A stretch of 64,000 nt of DNA, taken from positions 3,473 through 67,472 of the forward strand of contig CAMYAB010000009.1 of NCBI GenBank assembly GCA_947253625.1. Direction: 5' to 3'. Numbering within the stretch: the stretch's first letter is position 1; the number at the start of each line of letters is the position of its first letter. The stretch is from an uncultured Porphyromonadaceae bacterium. Its GTDB lineage: Bacteria > Bacteroidota > Bacteroidia > Bacteroidales > Porphyromonadaceae. Positions 7,906 through 15,395 of this stretch are shown piece by piece. Position numbers and translations under genes: made by a program. The notes under the pieces were generated by a model. That model did not search any database and was not told the origin of the DNA. It was given only the letters and a program-made list of their open reading frames with translations.

Positions 7906-9864
7906 ATGCAAAAACAAGTCAATACTCACACGCTCCCCCTAGCGACACTCCTCCTCCTGGTCGCACTGGTCTACGGCTGTGCCAACCGTGTCTCACCGGG
8001 CGGAGGACCCTACGACGACACACCCCCCAAGCTGATCAAGATGGTGCCTGCCGATGGCGCACTCAACGTCACCGCACGACGCATCACCCTCACCTTTGAT
8101 GAGTACATCACCCTCAAGGAGCCCCAAAAAAGGGTCATCATCTCCCCTCCTCAGCTCCAGCGTCCACAGATCCAGGCACTCGGCAAGCAAGTGGTGGTGA
8201 CTCTCGAGGACACCCTAGCCCACAATACCACCTACACCCTCGACTTCACCGACGCCATACAAGACAACAACGAGGGAAATCCGCTCGAAAACTTCTCGGT
8301 CGCCTTTTCCACCGGATCGGTCATCGACACCATGGCCTTTGGGGGGATGGTGCTCAATGCCCGCAACCATGAGCCGGTACAAAATGTGGTGGTCGGTATA
8401 CATCCGCAGGACAGTACCCGGGCTGCCTTTCGCGATACCTCCTTCATGCGCATGAGTAGGACCTCCGACAACGCCCGCTTTGTCATCCGCAACATCAAGC
8501 AAGGCACCTACGACATCTTTGCCCTAAAGGAGGCGGATGGCAACTACCGCTACGACAACCCCACCGAGGGTATCGCCTTCCTCGACAGCGCCATCACCAC
8601 CCGATGCGAGCCCGCTATGCGCAACGACACCATCTGGCGCGACTCCCTGACCATAGACACCATCCGAGAGGTACACTACACCAGATACCTGCCGGACGAC
8701 CTGGTCCTGCTCTTTTCGCAGCCCGCCAATGGACGTCGATTTGTCTCCAAGCGAGAGCGCCCCGAGCCCTATCGGCTCAACCTCACCTTCAACGAGCTGC
8801 CGGACACGGCCCTGGCACTCCAGCCCATCGACACCCTGCCACAGCCCGCCCCAGGCTGGTACGTCCTAGACCGGGATCCGGCCACCAAGATGGTCTCCGT
8901 ATTCATCACCGACAGTGTCGCCCGGAAGCACGAGCGCTTCGCCGTCAGCTACCACACCGTGGACTCGCTCAACCGGGTTACGATGAAGGTCGACTCCATC
9001 ACCCTCAAGCAACCCAAGCCCAAGCCCCAAGTCAAGGAAAAAGAGCCAAAAGCACCAAAAGCACCTACCGACAGTCTGCCCACGGCCAAAAAAGCTCCCC
9101 GCAGTCCGTTGTCTGTCACGGTGGAGCACAAAGGCACGGGAGGAGTGGTGGACAGCCTCCTATTTAGTACCACACTGCCGGTAGATACCGCCACACTGGG
9201 GGCGATCAAGCTCTACAATGCCAACGACAGTGTCCTCCGGCCGGTGCCCATCACGGACGTGCGCTTGCTGCCTGGACGTACCACTGTGGGACTGATCACC
9301 GCACCACTCCAGTACGGCACCCAGTACGAGCTGCACATAGACAGCCTCATACTGCGAGATGTCTACGGACACAGTCCGGACAAGATGGTCATCGACGGCT
9401 TTAGCATAGGCAAGCGCGACCAATTTGCCTCCCTCCAGATCACCGTCCACGATGTACAAGGGCCGGTCATTGTCGAGCTGCTCAACACCCAGGACAGCCC
9501 TGTCCGGACCGCATACAGCGACAGCACCACGGTCCGATTTGAGGACCTCAAGCCCGACAAGTATGCCCTCCGTGTCATCCTCGACCGCAACGGGAATCAC
9601 CGATGGGATCCGGCCGACTTTGACACCCGGACACAAGCCGAGCCGGTGTACTATGCCCCCAAGGTATTTGAGCTGATGAAAAACTGGGAGATCAAGGAGA
9701 ACTTTTATCCCCTACGGGTCCCCATATCGCGACAAAAGCCACGGGAGCTGATCAAGACCAAGCCGGAGGAGAAAAAGAAGCGCGACCGCAACGCTGAGCG
9801 GGAGCGCGACCGCCAATCTCAGCGAGAGCGGGAGCAGTCGGTGACTTCGCCATTCAGGTTCTAA
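7906..9864 (+). CDS. Ig-like domain (Big_5) lipoprotein
   Basis: A 652-residue lipoprotein; ATG 7906 is preferred over an in-frame ATG at 7822 because it directly yields a signal peptide with lipobox VYGC and leaves the promoter at 7872 upstream. After the Cys comes a VSPGGGPYDDTPP stretch and then an SbsA-type Ig-like domain (PPKLIKMVPADGA..., about residues 35-135), an arrangement conserved in many Bacteroidetes outer-membrane or periplasmic lipoproteins. A CNA-like NARNHEPVQNVVVGI repeat follows. The C-terminus is strongly charged (KPEEKKKRDRNAERERDR). No enzyme motif is visible; a structural or envelope role is likely but unproven. Confidence 0.75.
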   Translation: MQKQVNTHTLPLATLLLLVALVYGCANRVSPGGGPYDDTPPKLIKMVPADGALNVTARRITLTFDEYITLKEPQKRVIISPPQLQRPQIQALGKQVVVTLEDTLAHNTTYTLDFTDAIQDNNEGNPLENFSVAFSTGSVIDTMAFGGMVLNARNHEPVQNVVVGIHPQDSTRAAFRDTSFMRMSRTSDNARFVIRNIKQGTYDIFALKEADGNYRYDNPTEGIAFLDSAITTRCEPAMRNDTIWRDSLTIDTIREVHYTRYLPDDLVLLFSQPANGRRFVSKRERPEPYRLNLTFNELPDTALALQPIDTLPQPAPGWYVLDRDPATKMVSVFITDSVARKHERFAVSYHTVDSLNRVTMKVDSITLKQPKPKPQVKEKEPKAPKAPTDSLPTAKKAPRSPLSVTVEHKGTGGVVDSLLFSTTLPVDTATLGAIKLYNANDSVLRPVPITDVRLLPGRTTVGLITAPLQYGTQYELHIDSLILRDVYGHSPDKMVIDGFSIGKRDQFASLQITVHDVQGPVIVELLNTQDSPVRTAYSDSTTVRFEDLKPDKYALRVILDRNGNHRWDPADFDTRTQAEPVYYAPKVFELMKNWEIKENFYPLRVPISRQKPRELIKTKPEEKKKRDRNAERERDRQSQREREQSVTSPFRF

Positions 9865-9883
9865 AAAAAATGCTTTGAGTGGG

Positions 9884-9941
9884 AGCCCTTTCGGCTTCCG
9901 AGGGGTGTGCTATCCCTCGGGGGCCGAAAGGGCTTTCTTTT
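9884..9941 (+). terminator. Intrinsic terminator of the Ig-like lipoprotein gene
   Basis: AGCCCTTTCGGC (9884-9895) pairs perfectly with GCCGAAAGGGCT (9923-9934), with an inner CCGAGGG/CCCTCGG stem, followed by TTCTTTTTTG. Confidence 0.75.
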
Positions 9942-9945
9942 TTGT

Positions 9946-10133
9946 CGGGGAGAAAAAACCGCCTCTGTCGGAGAAAAAGAGACGCAGGTCCAAGGAAAAG
10001 ATAAAATCACTATGTGATTTATTGAAATCACATAGTGATCTGAACAAATCACATAGTGATCTGAATAAATCACACAGTGATTTGGACTTTTTCGTCCGGA
10101 AGAAATAGTTTGTCTGCACAGAGGGATGACTTT
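9946..10133 (+). repeat. Dispersed repeat, palindrome family, copy 1
   Basis: The core is four 17-bp palindromes of the form AAATCAC-N3-GTGATTT starting at 10004, 10025, 10046 and 10067, an exact 21-bp period. It is flanked by GGAGAAAAAG-rich sequence on the left and AATAGTTTG...AGAGGGATGACTTT on the right. The same element, flanks included, occurs inverted at 56892-57098. A short frame across the array (ending TAG 10108) reads as heptads KSHSDLN; the matching frame in copy 2 ends at the equivalent TAG. Confidence 0.85.
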
Positions 10134-10295
10134 GTCTCCTTGCTCTCTGGGTTTCTCCCCTTGGCTGAAGCCGGTGCGAAGCTCCGATGACCATGGGTGA
10201 GCTCTCCTGCGATTGCGCCCCTCCCCCGTGACACCGCCTCTATACAGTCGGCGGGATGCAGATGGGTATGGGGGATGTGTCGTTGAATAAATTGG
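10134..10295. other. Non-coding stretch upstream of M16 protease
   Basis: Between the repeat and the promoter at 10296 no gene, hairpin or RNA motif is evident to me. Confidence 0.4.
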
Positions 10296-10303
10296 TACTT
10301 TTG
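10296..10303 (+). promoter_or_regulatory. -7 promoter element TACTTTTG
   Basis: Exact TAnnTTTG match 55 bases before the TTG start of the M16 protease gene. Confidence 0.6.
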
Positions 10304-10358
10304 CGAGGACAGGAGTTGTCCGCCCTCCTCACTTTTTTTTGTGACTGACTGACTGATC

Positions 10359-11615
10359 TTGAATACACACACCTACTTCACTCATACACTCTCCAATGGC
10401 CTCTCCGTCGCGCTCCTGCCAGTGCGGATCCGTGCCGTCTATTGTGGCTTTGCGGTCCGTACCGGCAGCCGAAACGACCCCTCCGACCTACCGGGTCTGG
10501 CCCACTTTGTGGAGCACATGCTCTTCAAGGGGACGACGAAGCGGCGAGCCAGGCACATTATTAGCCGGATGGAGGCGGTGGGCGGTGACCTCAATGCCTA
10601 TACCTCCAAGGATGAGACCTTTTTTTACACTTCGGCACCTCGTCCGGCACTGGTGCGCAGTATGGAGTTGCTGAACGACCTGGTCCGCCATGCGACTTTT
10701 CCACTCCATGAGCTGGTGAAGGAGCGCACTGTGGTGGAGGATGAGATCAACCTGTACCGAGATACGCCGTCGGACCAGATCTTTGACGACTGGGATGAGC
10801 TGCTCTTCCGTGGCACAGCACTGGAGCATCCGGTCCTCGGCAACCCGCACTCCCTCGCTCGGATGACCCCGCCGGATCTACTAGCCTATACCCGGCGGTA
10901 CTTTACGCCTGACCGCCTTCTCTTTTTCTGCATGGGACAGGTGAGTGTGGAGCGTTTTTTGGAGCTGGCGGAGCGGTATCTCTCGGAGCCGTTTGCGGAT
11001 CGAGAGCCGGAGCCGAGCCGGGAGGGGAAGGCGACTTTGCCGACCTCTGTCTCCCCTTTTTGCATCCAAAAGAAGACCCCCACCTACCAAGCGCACACCC
11101 TCATCGGTGGACTGTGCTACGATATCCACAATCCCCGCCTCACCGAGGCCAACCTCCTGTGCAATATGCTGGCCGGAAATGGGATGAATACTCGACTGAA
11201 TATCCTGCTACGCGAGCAACGTGGCTGGGTGTACGATGTGGACGCATCTCAGTCGGCTCTCTCCGATACGGGGGTGTGGCAGATCTACTTTGGCAGCGAC
11301 CCGGTGCATGCCGCTCCTGCACTGGAGGTGACTCTCGAGGAGCTGAGGCGCATCCGACGTGTGCCACTCAAGCCGAGAGAGCTGCACGCATGGATCAAGA
11401 TGATCAAGGGGCAGATCACCATGAGTGCGGAGCAGAGTGAGGGCCTTTTTTTGAACTTTGGACGACAGCTCCTCCACAAGGGACGCTACGAGACCATCCC
11501 TCAGATATACGACAGCCTGGAGCGAGTGACACCGGAGAGTATCCTAGAGGTCGCCGACAGGCTTTTCGCTCCCGAGAATATCCACACACTGGTCTACAGC
11601 GGGCGCAAGAGCTGA
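10359..11615 (+). CDS. M16 family zinc metallopeptidase (pitrilysin-like)
   Basis: A 418-residue protein with the inverted zinc motif HFVEH (His49, Glu52, His53) and the third zinc ligand Glu129, exactly 76 residues after His53 as in the family HxxEHx76E pattern. The NGLSVALLPV strand at residues 13-22 is the usual beginning of the M16 domain, so the start must be close to 10359, where the only suitable codon is TTG (TTGAATACACAC); the next in-frame ATG would delete conserved sequence. These enzymes degrade or process peptides, in the periplasm or cytoplasm. No signal peptide is seen. The gene is monocistronic, with a promoter at 10296, and converges on the minus-strand riboswitch transcript. 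Confidence 0.88.
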   Translation: MNTHTYFTHTLSNGLSVALLPVRIRAVYCGFAVRTGSRNDPSDLPGLAHFVEHMLFKGTTKRRARHIISRMEAVGGDLNAYTSKDETFFYTSAPRPALVRSMELLNDLVRHATFPLHELVKERTVVEDEINLYRDTPSDQIFDDWDELLFRGTALEHPVLGNPHSLARMTPPDLLAYTRRYFTPDRLLFFCMGQVSVERFLELAERYLSEPFADREPEPSREGKATLPTSVSPFCIQKKTPTYQAHTLIGGLCYDIHNPRLTEANLLCNMLAGNGMNTRLNILLREQRGWVYDVDASQSALSDTGVWQIYFGSDPVHAAPALEVTLEELRRIRRVPLKPRELHAWIKMIKGQITMSAEQSEGLFLNFGRQLLHKGRYETIPQIYDSLERVTPESILEVADRLFAPENIHTLVYSGRKS

Positions 11616-11664
11616 GTGGCAAGGAACCAGCGGTGTGGCAGCAGTCACTCAGCCTCTTTCCCCC

Positions 11665-11713
11665 AAAAAAGAAGTGATACATGATCGGGCAATAGCCCGA
11701 TATGTACCACTTC
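11665..11713 (-). terminator. Intrinsic terminator of the riboswitch transcript
   Basis: Read on the minus strand, GAAGTGGTACATATCGGGC pairs with GCCCGAT(C)ATGTA(T)CACTTC around a four-base loop (11671-11713) and is followed by six T residues (A-run at 11665-11670 on the plus strand). The T-run shows that it acts on leftward transcription coming from the riboswitch, though the stem may also help end M16 mRNA. Confidence 0.65.
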
Positions 11714-12157
11714 AGTAATCCATGCACGGCGGCCATCGATCCTCACGACAGACAGCGCAGCCTAGTCTGCTATATCTTGCCACAAGCCCGGCAAGGAAAC
11801 TCTTGTGCTTGTTGGAAAGGGAATTGTGAACCAAGAGTCCCTTTGTTGCCAAATCCTGGTGGCATCTCTCCTAACCCTCGAGAGAGATACGTATATGAAT
11901 GCACGTAACGGCAGGTTTTCTGACTTCCTCCCCTCGGCAGTACCTTCCCATGGCGTGGGTGCCACAGTGGTGTTTTGGAAAAGGGAGGTGAGCTATCGGG
12001 GGTCAGCTGACGCTTTTTTGGCGTGCATATCCAGCTGTCCGGCTCGGAGTGTTTTCCCTTTTTCTGCCGAGAGTTGATGAGGTACACAGCAGCGGGGCTG
12101 TACGAGAGTCTCACTCGTTTCCCTCTTCTTTCGCCCGATCACGACGAAAGCACCGTT
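11671..12157 (-). ncRNA. Predicted short riboswitch-controlled transcript
   Basis: A minus-strand unit of about 490 nt is bounded by a promoter (12162-12169) and a terminator (11665-11713). It contains a cobalamin riboswitch and then only about 190 nt before the terminator. The distal part can form further hairpins: AAAGGGA/TCCCTTT (within 11815-11845) and CACAAG/CTTGTG (within 11780-11810). It may be a B12-controlled regulatory RNA, the leader of a very short peptide gene at 11770-11865, or the remnant of a lost B12-regulated gene. Confidence 0.45.
11770..11865 (-). CDS. Possible 31-residue peptide downstream of the B12 riboswitch
   Basis: An ATG at 11865 preceded by AGGAGAG opens a 32-codon frame ending TAG at 11770. 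It begins MPPGFGN and ends with a Cys-x2-Cys pair (CRACGKI). It begins about 40 nt after the riboswitch, where a regulated start codon would be expected. I recognise no family. The same frame is open far upstream through the riboswitch itself, so openness alone is weak evidence, and Shine-Dalgarno sequences matter little in this phylum. Confidence 0.25.
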   Translation of the reverse strand: MPPGFGNKGTLGSQFPFQQAQEFPCRACGKI

Positions 12158-12158
12158 G
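11905..12158 (-). promoter_or_regulatory. Cobalamin (B12) riboswitch
   Basis: The minus strand carries the conserved blocks in order: P1 arm AACGG (12157-12153), the GAGGGAAACGAGTGAGAC segment and ACAGCCCCGCTGCTGTG core near 12125-12080, the B12-box region CCACTGTGGCACC with CATGGGAAGG near 11970-11943, and the closing AGTCAGAAAACCTGCC followed by CCGTT, which pairs with the first P1 arm. Order, spacing and core sequence all match the adenosylcobalamin/aquocobalamin riboswitch family. A promoter lies immediately upstream. The unusual point is that no ordinary gene lies downstream on this strand before a terminator at 11713. Confidence 0.9.
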
Positions 12159-12161
12159 GTG

Positions 12162-12169
12162 CAAATATA
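12162..12169 (-). promoter_or_regulatory. -7 promoter element TATATTTG (minus strand) for the riboswitch
   Basis: Exact TAnnTTTG on the minus strand, ending one to six bases before the riboswitch P1 helix, so transcription would begin right at the aptamer. Confidence 0.65.
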
Positions 12170-12268
12170 GATAATTTAATCCTAATCCTAATCACCACCC
12201 ATCCTCTACCCTCTCCCCCCATGCGACAAGTGGTGTCGGCCAAAGCACTGTGGTATCAAAAAAATAGG

Positions 12269-12276
12269 TAACTTTC
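12269..12276 (+). promoter_or_regulatory. Possible -7 element of glyA
   Basis: TAACTTTC matches the consensus except for the last base; it lies 54 bases before the glyA ATG. Confidence 0.4.
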
Positions 12277-12330
12277 TGTGCCGATAAAAACATCGCCCAA
12301 CCAATAAACCACTACATAACCATAATCAGT

Positions 12331-13623
12331 ATGAAGAGAGACCAAAAGGTCTTTGACCTAATCCGACAAGAGCGCGAACGCCAACAAAATGGGATCGAAC
12401 TGATTGCCTCCGAAAACTTTGTGAGCGATCAAGTGATGGAAGCAATGGGCAGCGTCCTGACCAACAAGTATGCCGAGGGCTATCCCGGCCACCGCTACTA
12501 CGGTGGTTGCCAAATCGTCGACCAAAGCGAGCAACTGGCGATCGACCGTATCAAAGAGCTCTACGGAGCCGAGTATGCCAATGTACAGCCACACTCCGGC
12601 GCACAGGCCAATATGGCGGTGCTCCTCACGATCCTCAGTCCGGGTGATACCTTCCTGGGGATGAGCCTTGATCATGGCGGACACCTGAGCCACGGATCCC
12701 TCGTCAATAGCTCCGGTATCCTATACAACCCCGTCCCCTACTTTGTCCGCAAGGAGGATGGCCGAGTCGACTACGACCACATGGAGGCTCAGGCCAAGAA
12801 GCACCGCCCCAAGCTCATCATCGGTGGTGCATCGGCCTACTCCCGCGAGTGGGACTATAGGCGGATGCGAGAGATAGCGGACAGTGTCGGAGCACTGCTG
12901 ATGATCGATATGGCTCACCCGGCCGGGCTGATTGCGGCCGGGCTGCTGGATAACCCCGTCAAGTACGCCCATGTCGTGACCTCCACGACGCACAAGACCC
13001 TTCGTGGCCCGAGAGGGGGTGTGATATTGGTCGGCAAGGACTTTGAAAACCCGTGGGGCAAGACCACCAAAAAAGGCAAAGTGAGACTCTTCTCCGAGCT
13101 GTTGGACTCCGCAGTATTCCCCGGTGTGCAGGGCGGACCGCTGGAGCATGTGATAGCGGCAAAGGCAGTGGCATTTGGTGAAGCGTTGGATCCATCGTTT
13201 GCGGACTACCAAAAGCTGGTGAGAAAAAATGCCCAAACCATGGCGGATGAATTTGTGGAGCTAGGCTATGGAGTAGTCTCCAATGGTACGGACAACCACC
13301 TGATGCTGATCGACCTCCGAAAGAAATTTCCCGAAATGACCGGCAAAGTGGCAGAGAATGTACTGGTGCGCGCCGACATCACTTGCAACAAAAACATGGT
13401 GCCCTTTGACGACCGATCTGCTTTCCAGACGAGTGGCATACGTATTGGCTCGCCGGCAATATCCACCCGTGGCGTACAGCCCGACGAGGCTAGGCATATC
13501 GTGCGGCTCATCGACCGAGTGCTCACGGACTACGAGAGCGAAAGCACCATAGCCGCAGTGCGGAAAGAGGTCAACGAGCTCATGCACGATCGACCACTCA
13601 ATGCTTGGCAACCGGCAGAGTAA
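12331..13623 (+). CDS. glyA: Serine hydroxymethyltransferase
   Basis: A 430-residue PLP enzyme that interconverts serine and glycine, loading a one-carbon unit on tetrahydrofolate in the cytoplasm. Diagnostic stretches are IELIASENF (residues 22-30), GYPGHRYYGGC, the substrate loop VQPHSGAQAN and the PLP-lysine motif STTHKTLRGPRGG (Lys222). Length and both ends are normal for the family. The gene is monocistronic, between a weak promoter at 12269 and a strong bidirectional terminator shared with trxB. Confidence 0.97.
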   Translation: MKRDQKVFDLIRQERERQQNGIELIASENFVSDQVMEAMGSVLTNKYAEGYPGHRYYGGCQIVDQSEQLAIDRIKELYGAEYANVQPHSGAQANMAVLLTILSPGDTFLGMSLDHGGHLSHGSLVNSSGILYNPVPYFVRKEDGRVDYDHMEAQAKKHRPKLIIGGASAYSREWDYRRMREIADSVGALLMIDMAHPAGLIAAGLLDNPVKYAHVVTSTTHKTLRGPRGGVILVGKDFENPWGKTTKKGKVRLFSELLDSAVFPGVQGGPLEHVIAAKAVAFGEALDPSFADYQKLVRKNAQTMADEFVELGYGVVSNGTDNHLMLIDLRKKFPEMTGKVAENVLVRADITCNKNMVPFDDRSAFQTSGIRIGSPAISTRGVQPDEARHIVRLIDRVLTDYESESTIAAVRKEVNELMHDRPLNAWQPAE

Positions 13624-13656
13624 TAGATAGAGAAGCCCCATTGCTTCAAGGAAAAG

Positions 13657-13695
13657 GGGGTGTGCCAAAATTAACTTTGGCACACCCCTTTTTTT
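13657..13695. terminator. Bidirectional terminator between glyA and trxB
   Basis: GGGGTGTGCCAAA (13657-13669) pairs perfectly with TTTGGCACACCCC (13676-13688); T7 follows on the plus strand and A4 precedes it, giving a T-run for the minus strand. It belongs to a hairpin family also seen at 44239, 44597 and 53440. Confidence 0.8.
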
Positions 13696-13737
13696 CGGAC
13701 GAGAGGGGCACTAAGGGCTTCCCCCTTTTTCAGAGTA

Positions 13738-14685
13738 TCAGTTTGTGTGAAGCAAGAAGCGCTCAGCCTCCAGTGCCGCTTTGCAACCCGATCCTGCCGC
13801 TGTGACCGCTTGTCGATAAGTGGGGTCGGCCACATCGCCGGCAGCGTAGACACCGGGTACTTTGGTGCGTGGGGTGCCATTTTCGGTCACGAGATAGCCC
13901 TTGTCATCGGTGTCGAGTTGGCCGTCGAGGAACTTCGTGTTGGGGGTGTGCCCGATGGCTAGGAAGAAGCCGTCGATCTTGATGTCCACGTTTTCTTCGT
14001 TGGCCTCACCCTTGTTTTTTACTAGGTGAGCACCCTCGACGCCGTTCTCACCAAATAGTCCGGTCGTCTGGTGCTTCCATAGGACCTCTATCTTGTCGTG
14101 GTTGAGTACGCGCTCCTGCATGACCTTGGAGGCACGCAGCTCATCTCGGCGGACGATCATGTAGACCTTGGCGGCGATGCCGGCGAGGTAGAGGGCTTCC
14201 TCACATGCTGTGTCGCCGCCTCCCACCACGGCTACCACTTTTCCGCGATAAAAGAAGCCATCGCAGGTTGCGCAGGCACTGACTCCCATGCCCTGGTACT
14301 TACCCTCGTCGGGCAACCCCAGGTACTTGGCCGATGCTCCGGTGGCGATGATGACGGTCTCGGCGGTGATGGTGTACTCGCCATCGTTGATTGTGGCAAC
14401 GTAGGGACGCTTGGACAGGTCGATGCCGGTCACGATGCCGGTGCGTATGTCGGTGCCAAAGCGCTCTGCTTGGGCACGGATGCCCATCATCATTTCCGGT
14501 CCGGTCATGCCTTCCGGGTTGCCGGGGAAGTTTTCCACCTCCGTGGTGGTGGTGAGTTGTCCGCCGGGTTGTAGTCCCTCGACTTGGATGGGTGAGAGGT
14601 TGGCGCGCGAAGCATAGATGGCGGCGGTGTATCCGGCGGGGCCTGCTCCGATGATGAGGACTTTTGTGGTATTGCTGTTGGCCAT
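13738..14685 (-). CDS. trxB: Thioredoxin reductase
   Basis: A 315-residue flavoprotein that uses NADPH to reduce thioredoxin in the cytoplasm. The FAD-binding GAGPAG lies at residues 13-18, the redox-active pair is Cys138-Ala-Thr-Cys141 (SACATCDGFF), and a second Rossmann motif VVGGGDTACEEA follows. The C-terminal GDVADPTYRQ loop contacts FAD as in the family. It lies 52 bases after the LolA-like gene and is probably the last gene of the ftsK-lolA-trxB unit. The shared terminator at 13657 ends it. Confidence 0.96.
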   Translation of the reverse strand: MANSNTTKVLIIGAGPAGYTAAIYASRANLSPIQVEGLQPGGQLTTTTEVENFPGNPEGMTGPEMMMGIRAQAERFGTDIRTGIVTGIDLSKRPYVATINDGEYTITAETVIIATGASAKYLGLPDEGKYQGMGVSACATCDGFFYRGKVVAVVGGGDTACEEALYLAGIAAKVYMIVRRDELRASKVMQERVLNHDKIEVLWKHQTTGLFGENGVEGAHLVKNKGEANEENVDIKIDGFFLAIGHTPNTKFLDGQLDTDDKGYLVTENGTPRTKVPGVYAAGDVADPTYRQAVTAAGSGCKAALEAERFLLHTN

Positions 14686-14737
14686 AGTTTTTTTGTCGTT
14701 TATGTGGTTGTTACGTAATATATTGTGCAGTGGGGTT

Positions 14738-15373
14738 TTATCTCAGGTCTATAACCTGTTTGCCGGGCATTTTGTTCGGGGTGTACTTGAAGTAGTTTTT
14801 GTCCCTCATTCCCTCAAAAGCACCTTTCTTCAGGTTGGTTACCCGGACGATTATCGGTTTTGGCCGTCCCTCTTCGTAGATATGGATTAGGGTGGGTGTG
14901 TATTGCTTGTCGGCATGGACGACTAGCTTGTCCAGTGTCTCGTTGGGATCCTTTTTTTGGCGCACGGCGGTCAGAGAGACGCCACCATCGTTCTCCTTTT
15001 TCAGGGATAGCGCAAAGTCCTTGCGGTTGATCGTGTTGAGCCTGAGGAGGGGGTTGAGTAGGACGAGCTCTTGCTTCATGGGGACCGATAGGTTGATCTC
15101 ATCGTTTTCGGCCAGGTAGACCCATAGGTTTTTGCCGTCGTACCAGGCCTTCATCTGCTCTGTGGTGTAGTGAAAAGCACTTTCCAGTCCACGGTACTCT
15201 CCTGTCACGGACTGTGTCAGGTCCGGGTCGGATATCTCAAAGGATACCTGCAATCCCTTGGAGGGATCGAGTTGCTCGATCATCTTGTCGAGTGTCGCCT
15301 GCTGTGCTGTGGTGGGCTGAGCGAAGAGGGTCAAAAGGGGGATGAGGAGGGAAAGTGTGCTTTTGGTACACAT
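14738..15373 (-). CDS. LolA-like outer-membrane lipoprotein carrier protein
   Basis: A 211-residue exported protein. I placed the start at 15373 (MCTKSTLSLLIPLLTLFAQ...) because it begins a clear signal peptide ending near AQPTTAQQ; the open frame reaches back to 15448 into ftsK but adds only polar residues. The mature part has the LolA pattern: VSFEISDPDLTQSVTGEYRG-like strands, a WYDGKNLWVY strand and a late IRVTNLKKG-like segment. LolA ferries lipoproteins across the periplasm. It begins 22 bases after ftsK, the same gene order found in many Bacteroidetes. Confidence 0.8.
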   Translation of the reverse strand: MCTKSTLSLLIPLLTLFAQPTTAQQATLDKMIEQLDPSKGLQVSFEISDPDLTQSVTGEYRGLESAFHYTTEQMKAWYDGKNLWVYLAENDEINLSVPMKQELVLLNPLLRLNTINRKDFALSLKKENDGGVSLTAVRQKKDPNETLDKLVVHADKQYTPTLIHIYEEGRPKPIIVRVTNLKKGAFEGMRDKNYFKYTPNKMPGKQVIDLR

Positions 15374-15395
15374 GGCAAAAAGGGTGGGGAAAAGG

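Noticed and set aside
10004..10083. CRISPR-like array at the 21-bp palindromes (also 56942-57021) and at the 22-bp units
   Set aside because: Units are separated by only four or five bases, the linkers are not unique spacers, and no cas gene is present. They are tandem repeats, not a CRISPR array.
9875..10108. A 77-residue protein with a KSHSDLN heptad repeat, and its counterpart at 56917-57213
   Set aside because: Both frames begin inside terminator hairpins and their openness follows automatically from a period divisible by three. Kept as a repeat, with the coding idea mentioned only as an alternative.
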